64,000 nucleotides of DNA from Macrotrachela quadricornifera (lineage: Eukaryota; Rotifera; Eurotatoria; Philodinida; Philodinidae), in assembly GCA_022393335.1 (NCBI GenBank), contig JAJEKB010025181.1, positions 1 to 64,000 on the forward strand, written 5' to 3'. Below, piece after piece: positions 35,601 through 47,225 of the stretch; within the stretch, counting starts at the first letter, position 1; each line of letters starts with the position of its first letter. A model generated the notes under the pieces. That model saw only the letters and a list, made by a program, of their open reading frames with translations. It was not told where the DNA came from and did not search any database. The position numbers and the translations under genes were made by a program.

Positions 35601-38600
35601 TGACAATATTCATTAAATGTTTGATCACATTTAAATTTTCGATTTTTAATAAATACTTGATTATCAAGAGTTATTGATGGTATATGAAGAAATAATGTTT
35701 GAGAATCAATAATACTTATAATATCAACTTCTTTAAATATATTTTGTTCAAATTTTGTTAATGGTCGTTTTAATAAACATATTTTAATATTAGTATTTCG
35801 ATTTTTTTTTATTTTAGTTTTTTTAATATTATCTATTGATTCTTGATGATATTTTTCACGTTCAGCATTAACTAAATCAGCAAATGCCCATTTATTAACA
35901 ATTGTACATGTATTTGGATCATCAATCATATCAATTTCATCGGGTAATATTGAATATTGTTTACCGCGAACTGCATTTTTTCTTGATGTATCTAATAAAT
36001 ACATATATTGATATTTATTTTGTTCAATTTTTGGTATTTGATATTGTTGATAATTAACTATTGATTCAAATGCTTGTTTATCATCATTATTATTTTCTGA
36101 TGACATTAAGGAATAAAATCTATCTGTAAATGATTCATTTGGTTGATAAAATTCAGATGGTATATTTTGATGATTATGAATAGATGGTAAAGAAAATAAT
36201 TGATGAGCAATAGAAGAAGGATGAATATGTGGACCAATAGTACCACATTGAAATTTTTCTATTTGTGTTATTGGATAACGAATAATAGGACGACGAGATG
36301 GATTATTGGAATATTTTTTTATATGATGTTCACCACATGGTTGTTCAATACTTGGTACTATAATGAAAAAAATAAAAGCTGTTTATGCAATCTTTATACA
36401 ATTAAAATGTGAAACGGGATATAGCTGTTAGTGTTGATTGTAGAAAAATCAATCTTGTCCATAACCTTAACCTTAATATATGTTCTTTCTTCAAGAATAT
36501 TATAGCTAGCAAACAGAAAAGATATATTATTCTCGTTTGAAAGAAAATCTCAAATTGTAATTCTCTGCTAGAGATTTTTCAAAATAAAGATCTGCTATTT
36601 TTGAATAACTAATTCTAGTTATTTAATCATTTTATAATAAACTTTTTGTTTTTTGAAATCATGACTATTGAAATTGTATATAAAGATAAAATTAATGAAA
36701 TTTACATCTTGATGAATCTATATTATAAGCTTGACGATCACCACGTGCTTTTAAATTAGATGAAATTAATCGTGAACCATCTATAATACGAGTTTTATTT
36801 TGTTTTTTCCCATAAATTTGTGGTTTTTTTTCATCTTGTTCATTAATAATAAGAATTTGACTAATATCTTCATGACTTTTCATCCAAATATCAGATCCTG
36901 GTTCAGTATCATATATTAATTCTGAATTTGTTAATAAACTATTATCTGTAAATTTTTTTTTTGATTTATTAATATGTTGTTCTTTTTGATTTAAAGGTAT
37001 TAATGATTGATGTTCTAATGTTCGAGATGTTTTTCTTAATATATTACGTTTAGAAGGAGTATTTGATGTTGTCATAAATTTATTTTTCGATTTATTTATT
37101 TTATTTATTTTTTTTAATGATATTATTTCTTCTTGATCACTAATTGTTGAATGTGTACTAAGAAAATTATCAGTAGCAACTGTATTACTTGAAGATGTAC
37201 TAACATCTGTTATAGATAATGTTGTATTTGGTTTTATTGATTGAGCAGTATTAGATGTTTGTTTAATTGAAGATCGTTTTAGTAAAAGTTTTGGCATTGA
37301 ATATGATGACTTTCTATCATAATTTAATGGATTTGTTAAAGGTGATTGATGTTTAGAATTTAGTGAATGAAGATTATTATCTGTTAAACTTTTTCCTTTT
37401 TGTGATAAATTTATTTCACCTTCAGTTTCATGTTGATTATCAGAAGGTATACTGAAAATAAAAATAAATTGATGATTTTTATAGTTTCAAATATTTATTA
37501 AGATTTGAAAAAAAAATTGTGATTACTCAGTTAGATAAGCACGATTAAATGATGAGGTACTAATTGGTCCTTGGTTTTCTTCAGGTGTCACAATTAATGC
37601 ATTATCTATTGTTGATTTATTATTTTGACTTTCTGATACAGATATGTGAGGTTTTAGATCTTGGTCTTGTGTATTAACATTAGTTATAGATGATGGTAAT
37701 GTAGCAGTAGTAGACGATGATATTGGTTGTCTTTTTACTATCATTGGTGAAGATGAATCCGTTTGCTTAATATCTGAATTATCAATTCTTGGTAAATTAT
37801 CTAATCGATCTTTATTATTATCATATTCAAGTTTAACAAGAGACGAAGGATGATTCTAAAATATATAATTTTCTTTTTGGTCAATAAATAAATAAATACT
37901 TTTAGTACTTGGTCGAATGCATCGTTCGTTTCATTATAATTATCCATTATTAATAGTTTATCGGAGGATGGCGATACTAAATAAAAAATTCGATATCAAT
38001 TTTAATATATTTATCTTTTGTTTTTACTTTGTTTAATTAAACTTTCGCTTTTTAACGAATTTTTCTTTGTTGATGAATGATCTTCGGCATGACGACTGAA
38101 AAATAAGATAATACTATTAATTTTTTGTGAATTATATTTAATATAATAAACCTTTGTTCGAGTTGAAATAATGAGTTTTCACTTGATGAAGAGTTTTTTT
38201 CGATTAGTATCTTGTTCGATTGAATTTCTTCATATGGTATAGTTGGCAATGGTACATTTAAAGATTCTGTATTTTCAGAAATAAATTGAGCTTTTTTTTC
38301 AAATTTATTGTTTATATGATCATCGAAAGTAGTTGATATTAGAGAAGAATGAGGTGTTGAGATAGGTGGTGCTATAAAAAAAAGGAAAGATTATATTTAT
38401 TTGTTTAAATACGAATTATCTGTTATTTTTCATTTACTTTGAATATCTTCAATGGCAATTTTTGGTTGAGAAAATGTTCGATTAATTATTAATTGTGGTT
38501 TTGATTGTTGGTCGTTTGTCTTATCCGTAGTTAGATTTTCTTTACTTGTTATTGATGATGATAGTGTACGAATAGTATCATTAAATGAACTTGATTCTTG

Positions 38601-41600
38601 TGTTGATGTATTAGAAAGTATTGGAGAATCTATAATTTTGAAAAATATTAGTATAAATTAAAGTATTCTACTTTAGAAGAATATTCAATCTTACTATGTT
38701 CATTTTGTACTTCTGTACTAATATGATTTAATTTATTTTTCAAATCTTCTTTCAGTATATTATCATTTGGAAGATCATGTTTACTAGATAGAAATTTAGA
38801 AAATTTTTTATCATTATCATCATCTGTTGTTGTTGTTTTTATCAATGGTGATGCCATTAATTCTTTTAATAAAACATTCAATATAATAATAGTGACATAA
38901 AATGAATAAATATTTTTACCAGATGATTGTTCCATAAAAAAGTGTAGAGAACTCGGACATTTATCTACTGGTACATCTTCGCTTGATGTTTTACTAAAAT
39001 TCAATTATATAGAAAGTCATTCTATAGATAGTGCAGCTTACACCATTGTAGATGATGATGATGGTATGAGTTGCTTTGTTTTTTCATCTGATACTTTTTC
39101 TTGTTTCTCAGAATCAATCGATGATCGTTTCTGTACAGATAATATAGAATTATCATTGGGTAATAATTCTTGATATAGTAGAGTATTATTCAGATCATTT
39201 AAATCAATCAAAAGAGAATTAGATTGTATTGCATTAGAAATACGATGATATTGAGTTAAAACTGGTAGCTGAAGTTTATTGATGTTGTCATTTTCATAAT
39301 TGAATATTTTCAAAGTAGCTATAGACGCATGTTCATCGAGTATATTAGTTGTTTTTTCTGTATGTGTATGAGATTCATTTATTTTGATAAAATTCTTCAA
39401 TTGGCAAAGAAAGACAAAAATATTTTATTTTTTTTATAATAATAATCATTGAAGTTGTCTGGTCAAAAGTGGAATTAATAACTTACTTGATCTTTATTTT
39501 CATCTAAAGGAAAGGATAATAATTCTGTACTAGTAGTCTTTGGAATAGTATTGATATCAGTTTTTGGCAACTGAAATAATAAAAAACATTTCAAATTTAT
39601 TGATAAAATTAAAATTAATTAGAAAAAATTTACCATTGTATCTTCTAATATTAATGTAGATGAGATTTTTTCTCTATTTTCATTATCGAATAATTTCTGT
39701 GATGATTCAAAATTTTCTTCACTTGTTGATGCACTTGCCGGTATTGATTGTTGGGAAGATATAGTATTTTCATACATTTGAAGTTGATCTAATTGATCTG
39801 ATGAATCAACATTTGAATGAGATGAGGACAATTGTCTTTTCTCATCAAACTTATTTGAATGTAAAGTATCAATAGAAGAAGAAGAAGACTTTTGAGACAT
39901 ATGACTAGAATCAACATTCGAATAGGAAGATTCTTGTATGATGTTCTCATTATTTTTCTCGATCTCCGATAATGTTAATTGATCTTTTGAATTCAACATT
40001 TGGTTTGAAGATGTTACTGATTGGTTTTGTAATAATTTTGTTTGAGTTATTTGATATTGTTGATTAGATATAGGAGATATATGATCAGGAATGATAATTG
40101 GCGTAGCATGTTCGTCTTTAAAGGTGATTACATCTGTTTCATATAGTATATTTTGACTACCACCAGTTGGTTCAAGAACATTTGTTATATGTTGATGAAT
40201 AGGCATTAATGATTTTGAATGATTAGTTATAATAGATTCTTGTCTTTCTTCTTGCTCTTCTTTTTGTTTATCATTATGATCAATTTTTGTTTGATCAATT
40301 AATAATATAGATGATGATTCGGAAGCAATATCTGTTAAATTTGTTTATTTGAGTTTATATTTAAATGATATAGAAGAAAATTTATTTTAAATCTTACTAG
40401 ATGTTCTACTGATATCATCAGATAGTTTTGATAGTAGAGAATTAAGCCATTTAATTTGAGATTGATCGTCATATAATTCATCCTCTGTTTTTGAAGATAT
40501 GTTTAATATATTATTAGGATCATTTTTATTCATAATTAATTGTTCAGAGTTTAATGAGATGTGTTCTGTCGAACAAATAAGTACTGGTTTTAAAGTTTCT
40601 GTTGAAACTTTTTCATTTGAAGATGCATATGGTATAGGAGAACATTGAATAAGACCAATAGTTTCTTGATATTCTGATATAATGTTTTGTTGTTTTAAAT
40701 CAAGAATAGTATTAGAAGATAGTGGAACAAGTTGAGATTGAGATTCTATAGTTTGTTCAATATTTTCTTCAATTTGTTTCAATGATGCTATGAAAATTCA
40801 ATGAATTATTATTATTATTTTTATTATCTAACTAGAAAAATAATATTACTTGAAGTATCAGATGGAATCATAAGTATATTTGAAGTATGTTGATTAAACA
40901 AAAAATCTTCTTTAGTTTTTATAAATGGTAGAGCTATTTTTTTATATTCTTGTAAGAGATTTAATGTATTAGAGATTTCTTCATTGAAATTCTGAAAATA
41001 AATTTCTTTTAATTGTGGTTTAATAGTTTCCTTTGTATTATTCAACAGTTCAATACATTGTGTCATTAGAAATTCAATATTATTATGATTAATATTATCT
41101 AATTCAAACATATCAATTAATTTATTTAATTCAAATTTCATATTTAATAAATGTGGATATAAATGAACATCTGTATTATTAATGATATTTTGAATATGAT
41201 GTAATGCATAAATACATTTTTCTTCAAGATTTCTTAAAGATGTATCAGTTGTATTATACGATGGTGTAATCAATATAGTTGAAGAACCTATAGTATTAAT
41301 TATTTATTGATATTTTTTAATAAAGAAATTTTTTTTCTTTACTATTTAAATGATTAAAACTGGATGTTACATCAGGTTTTGAAATTTGACTTGTTCTCTG
41401 TTCAAGAATAATACCGATATTATTACTATCTGATTTTATATCATTGTTTGTTTCTTTTCGCGTTCTTAAATCTATATAAGATATTTTTATATATTCAAAA
41501 TAATTCGTTGTAATGTGAAAAAAAAAATTAAGGTTTTAAGAGAATAAAATAAGCGATATTGTAACGATCTTACCTGTACTAGTTATAGATTTTTGTTTGA

Positions 41601-44129
41601 ATGGAGTAGTTGCATTAGGATTTGTTATTATATTGACATATTGTTGCTCAGTAGACGAATGAGTTGATAAATTTTGTTCTTTTTCATCTTTATTAAAATC
41701 AATAGTAGATATATTTTCAGGTAATTCTACTTGAATAACAGATGGTTTAATCGAATCGTTGTGTGGTGAAGTATTTGACAAGCTAGTTTTATTCTTTATT
41801 ATTTTCATTATAGAACTTTGATCTTTATTAGTAAAAATAGGTGATGATTCATTTGATATCATTTTTTTTTCCTTTATTATATAAAAAATTTATAGTTAAA
41901 CTAAACAATAAAGATAAATTATTTACTGTTATTAAAGATGAACGACGTGTCATTATTTCTTTTGATTTAATCGATTGAGTTTGTTGACATATAACTGGTT
42001 TTGTTTTTGTTTTCGTTGAAATAAATGCAATTCCTGATGATAATGTTTGTTGTTTTGCTTTTGTATTTATATAATTAAAAACATTTTGTAAACGTTGATC
42101 ATCACTTTGCATAGATATTTCTGCTGCTTCACGTAATAAACGTTGAATTTCATCAGCTGAATAACCTTGATCAAATAGACGATCAACATACGGTTTCCAA
42201 TTATGTTCAGTTGATATTATTGTTTGATGATTATGATATTTATCAATTTGTCTTACAGTTACTGCCATATCTATTCTACCATTACATTCAGTAGATTTTT
42301 TTGCATGATGAAATTTTTTTTCTTTAAGATTATTTTGTAAATATGAATGTTCATCAATATGTTTAAATTGAGACATAGCATAACGAATTTTACGTTGTAA
42401 TTGACCTTGTGTTAAATTATTTAATTTTTCAGCAGTATGTAAACGTTCAATCTAGATATATATAAATAAAAAATAAAAAATTTTTTTATAAGAAATATTT
42501 CTGTACAGTATCAAGTAATTGTTGTGCAATTTCACTTGGCAAAATATGATCTTGTTCATTTATTAATTGATCAATTAATTCAGACCATCGTTGACCTAGA
42601 AGAATATATTTAATATGAAGAATTTTTCATGGTACATCTTTAAGAAAAAAATTGAAGATTTTTTTCTCATATATCAAAGTTGAGATATATGGTAAACAGT
42701 TTGACATACTCGATATATAAATTTTATATTAATAAACATTTATTTACCATCTCTATCTATAAGTGCTTGTAGAATTTTTTCATCATTTGTAATATTTTTT
42801 GTTAGATTTTTATTTAGATGATCATTAATTTCTATATGAACTTGAGACGTATCATGAAAATAATCTTTGATTGTATTCACTTGAATTTGACATTCAATTT
42901 TATTTGGATTATTTGTTTGTATAAAAATTATATTAGATAGTTCTTCACATTTAATCATTTTATCAATATTTGTTAAACAAGATAATTGTGTTTGACATGT
43001 TTTATTTGTTTGAAGTTTAAGTAATGTAGATAATCGATTATGATGTTTACGAACATTCATTATCGCTAAACATCGAGGTGATTTTGGCATTTTAATTAAT
43101 TCTTGACTATTATTAATATTTGTTACCTAAAAATAATAAATAGAAATATGTATTAGTTTTATATATACATACATTATGTATACGCGACTGTTGTTGCTGT
43201 TGTTGTAATTCATCTTCAGATTGTAAAGCTAATTTTGTTGGTTGATTTGAATTAAATGGTGTTGTTATATTTTTGGTAATATGATTACGTGGTGCATCAA
43301 CACTACTATCAATACTTATATGAGATATATCTGAAGAATCCGATGATCTAATAAATGTCCAATCTAAATTACGTTTAGATGATGATGATAATGATAATAA
43401 TTCTTCATTTTCATTATCTATAATAGTTGATAATAATCTTTGAAGGGGTGGTAAATCAATTAATGTGTTGACTTGTATAGCAACGGTTCTATGATCTCCT
43501 GTTGGATAATATATATTTGTAATAATAGACGAAAGAATAGATTTTTCTTGAAATTCATTTATATTTTCTTTATATATTAATGCTGATAATGTTGTTTGAC
43601 ATGTTCGATTAGCACAAATAATATATCCATTGAGTGTTAATTCACTATTACATATAGAACAAATAAAATGATCAATAATATTTTCATTTTGAATTATTTG
43701 ACATTTACAATCTTTGAGATCAATATCCATCATTCGTAAACAAACAGTACATTCAGCTAAGAGAATATGTTTAAGTTGTCGACATTGATCACAATTACGT
43801 ACACAAGTACCTAATGGTCGAGCTTCTTGTTTTTGAATTTTAGAAAATTTTTTTTCTTTAATATTTTCTTCTGTTATTATTGTTGTTGATTGAGATGAAT
43901 TATTATGTTCAATTTGTTTTTGTTCTTGATAATGTCGTTTACGTAATGAACGATTTCGAGTCATTGAACGATCAACATTAATGTTTGACATCATAAAAGA
44001 ATTAGTAGTTTTCAATGTTAAATCTCCTGTTGATGCAATAGATGATGTTAATGATAAAGAATTTTGATGTTGACTATATGTTAATATTGAATAATTATCA
44101 TCATCATCATTTTGTTGATGATAATCCAT
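32613..44129 (-). CDS. giant protein with C-terminal divergent kinesin-13-like motor
   Basis: Twenty-two exons join without frame break to 2589 codons plus stop: 44129-43173, 43126-42748, 42595-42507, 42451-41927, 41871-41574, 41471-41343, 41287-40850, 40787-40398, 40331-39634, 39570-39487, 39394-39042, 38993-38920, 38862-38695, 38629-38438, 38371-38152, 38095-38028, 37976-37900, 37855-37527, 37451-36706, 36357-35538, 35444-34939, 32842-32613. Exon 1 has a Cys-rich, zinc-finger-like region (CDQCRQL, CTVCLRM, CSICNSEL). Residues of about 350-2150 are Ser/Asn/Gln-rich and disordered. From about residue 2264 a kinesin-13-type core appears: ICLLKRPLTKFEQ, KEVDIISI, FKCDQTFNEYCQINTIYHST, Walker A GGKYSGKT (2352-2359), INSLNRTILSFKRAL and ICYIGTLNPGHRHRTATKST. 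Switch I (SSRSH) is not recognisable, and switch II DLAGNE is replaced by VMLASSQ (about 2465-2471). The motor is probably impaired in ATP hydrolysis. The last intron is 2.1 kb. Confidence 0.8.
34027..34325. mobile_element. 299-bp MITE with ~60-bp TIRs in kinesin-like intron
   Basis: The left end TATAGGACATCTAGCAAATC and the reverse complement of the right end, TATAGGATGCCCCGTAAGTC, continue into a shared stretch, CCTTAGCCAAAGAAAAACTT, then AATATCTC(C/T)ATTA(T/C)GG. The interior is non-coding and the ends begin with TA. It sits in the 2.1-kb last intron. The terminus resembles Tc1/mariner ends; that link is inference. Confidence 0.75.
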
Positions 44130-45054
44130 AAAATAAATAATAATAATAGAATTTGGAAAATTTTACTAATTAATTTTGATTGAATATTAATAATATAAAG
44201 TTTTAATTTTTTTATTGTATAATTTATTTTTAAGAAGATGAAAGAAAAAAATCAAATCCATCTATATTATTATTTCTACTATCTTTGCTAGGATTTCTTT
44301 TTTTTTATCTTTTTATTTCTTTAAACGCGCCAATTTATTTTTTATTTTCTTATTATTTTAATAAATTCATTTAATTTGATTACTTATACAATTGAAAGAA
44401 AAATCAATAATTTTTTTATAATTCATTATATTCTTACATTACATTAGATCCCTCTGGATAGTAAACAATACATTGAAGAATAAGAAGCAAAATAATAGAA
44501 GGGCAATCTTATATAGATATTTCTATATAATCACATTGTCCTTCATAGCCATTCTTAGCGGGTGTGAATATATATATATATATGCAGAACATGATTATCA
44601 TCTGGTAAAAATTAGTATTATTTTTTTGATATTTTATAACCCCTGTATTTATACATATTAATGATAAAGTATCAATTTATTAAAGAATACAATAGTAAAT
44701 TAGCAAATACTAAATTTAAATGTATATATGGAAATGAATTAGTTTTCAATGAAGAGAGAAAAAAAAACCACCGTCTATACTAAGGTATAAATAATACAGG
44801 TAATTTTATAAGAAAATTTTTTTCAAGCATAGTGTAAATAATAATACATTAAAAGAAAAGAAAAGAAAAACAAAACAAAATTAATCACGTATTGATCATT
44901 TTTTTATGAAAAAATGAATATACTGTTCAATATTGATTTACACAACAAGAACAAGAACAACAACAAAACATTTGTAATTATACTCATTTTATGACGAGAG
45001 AATAATAATAAATGATATAATATACGTAACAAGAAAAAGAAAATTTTTTCTTTT
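44130..45054. other. intergenic region
   Basis: About 925 bp between the kinesin-like start codon and the stop of the next minus-strand gene. AT-rich, with short TA runs and purine tracts. No exon supported. It should contain the kinesin-like promoter and the other gene's 3' UTR. Confidence 0.4.
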
Positions 45055-47225
45055 CTAAATAAACATAAGTAGATTTGATGATTTATCTTGTATAAGAGGA
45101 AGAATTGGTGTAGAATCATCGACTAATGATGTCGATGTATTCATTAATGAATAGCTTACATGTTTTTGATCTTTACCATGATGATAATTATACTTATTCT
45201 CTTTAATATCATATTCAATAGATTTTGTTTTAAATAATTGATTAGAATCAATATTATTTATATGATCATCAAGTTTTAATGAAGGTCTTTTTAATACAGT
45301 TGGTATTGGTAATTGATCATCTATACGCCATTGTGGTAATGGTGATGTATACCAAGATGGACGAGTATATTCATATGTTGGACGTAAAAGACATGGTGAA
45401 GATGGATGATCATATTTATTATTATTATTATTCATTGGAATTTTATCAAGACTTGTAGTAATTAAACGTGATCGACCAAGATAATGTTCTGTAGTATTAT
45501 TTATATTTAATGAAAGATATTCATTATAAGATGATGAAAGTGGTGGAGGTACTTGTATTGGTAAATTAAGTTCATTCGATGGTGAAGAATAGAAAGCTTC
45601 ATCATCTGATGAGGAAATTGAATTAATTATTGGAATATGATGATGATGATTGGTAAGAGATATTTTTTCAAATTCTTGACTCATATCTTCAATACATGCA
45701 TTTTCAAGTTCATCATCATTTAATATATCAAATAATTTCTTTTTAACTGATTCATTACGAATTAATGTATCATTTTTATTAAGTGTTTGTGCTAATGTTT
45801 TTTGTATAATTAAAGCTAGAAAATAATACATTTTCGAATAACAAAAAAAGAAATAAAAACTTACGCGATAAATTTTGATCATCTTCATCACTATAGAAAT
45901 TATTAAGATTATCATCTGTATATGATAAATTATTATTAAGAAGAATATTATTATCAGATTGAGAATAAAATTGTTGTTGATTATTAAAACTTTGTAATGA
46001 TAATGTTGAATATGCAATTTTATTTATTTTTTCTGTTGTTAATTTATATTTTCCATTTTTTGGACAATTTATTATATTATATATTTGTTTAAGATCATTT
46101 ACTGACTGACTCAGTTTTCTATTATTACTATATTGTTGTCCATATATGCATTTTGTTCGATAAATTAATGGACGATTTATTCGTAATTCACTTACATACC
46201 ATTTCATATTATTTGATATAATTGGAGAATGAGATGAAATATTTTCATTATTAGTATTCTTCTCATATATTGAATTAAATTCTGTATTATCAATTTTATA
46301 GTTTTCATAATGTTTGAAATCAGATGTTGTCACGTTTGAACTATGAATATTTTTATTATGATCTATACAAAAAAAAAAAGAAACAAATGATATTGCAAAA
46401 AAAAGAAAAGGAAAGAAATCATAAATATTTTAGACCTTGATAAAAATGAGACCAACCAGAAGAAAATTCTTCAGCTATTTGATAAATTGGATCATCATCA
46501 TTAACAAGAAATTTTTCAATAGCATATTTAAGTTGTGGTAAATCAACTGATATTGTTGATAAATTTACATGTAAATCATTTGTTAATGAATCATTGCTTA
46601 AACTTGATGTTGGAGGTGTAAAAGTATGATTTGATTGTTTTTCATTATCATTTGAATTATGTAAATTTTTTTTTGAATCATTATTAGATAAAATTCGACT
46701 ATCAGAATGATGATCAATAATTTCCATTGAAGATAATGATGAAGGAACAATAATATCACTTGAATTTTCTTTTTGTCGTTTTTTCTCATCGATGTCTATA
46801 ACTTCTAGGCATATATATACAAGGATAGATTCTTTCTCTTTTGTTTTTATTATAATAAATAAAGAATGTTTATTAATCTTACCATCATCAAGTTGAAGTT
46901 CATTAAAAACAGATAATGTTCTAGGCATTTGTTTAGTCTCACCATCAATAGCAAGAATTGTAGCAATTGATGTTGTTTTCTTCTTTGGTACTGCTGTTGT
47001 TGTTGTTGTTGTTGAAACATCATAATGAAGTGGTTGGCTTGGTACATTTTTTATTGAAAGAGCAAGAGTTTGAGCACCAATTGCTGTTGTTGTTGACGTT
47101 GATGTTGATGTTGTTGTTAAAACGGAATTCGTATCAGCTTTCGATGTTGTTGATCGACATAAAGCAAGTTTAGGAAATGAGATACCAAAAGCAGCCATTC
47201 GATAATCGAACGTACAATTAGACAA
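45055..47225 (-). CDS. Ser/Asn-rich hypothetical protein, 656 aa
   Basis: I do not recognise the family. Four exons (47225-46883, 46804-46436, 46362-45865, 45815-45055) join to 656 codons plus stop. The protein is rich in Ser, Asn and Thr, with no signal peptide or membrane segment. Two stretches look ordered: LPQLKYAIEKFLVNDDDPIY followed by QIAEEFSSGWSHFYQG near residues 215-240, and a Pro/Trp-containing C-terminal segment (RPTYEYTRPSWYTSPLPQW, then LPIPTVLKRPSL). The second intron starts with a weak donor (GTCTAAAAT), the only unusual splice site in the gene. It is likely intracellular and regulatory, but this rests on composition only. Its 5' flank is the 2.7-kb gene-free stretch up to 49965. 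Confidence 0.65.

Noticed and set aside
41849..41926. Extension of the kinesin-like exon 4 frame into the following sequence (NNLSLLFSLTINFLY)
   Set aside because: It reads through a GTAAAT donor into a 55-nt intron; the next exon (from 41871) joins in phase, so the extension is intronic.
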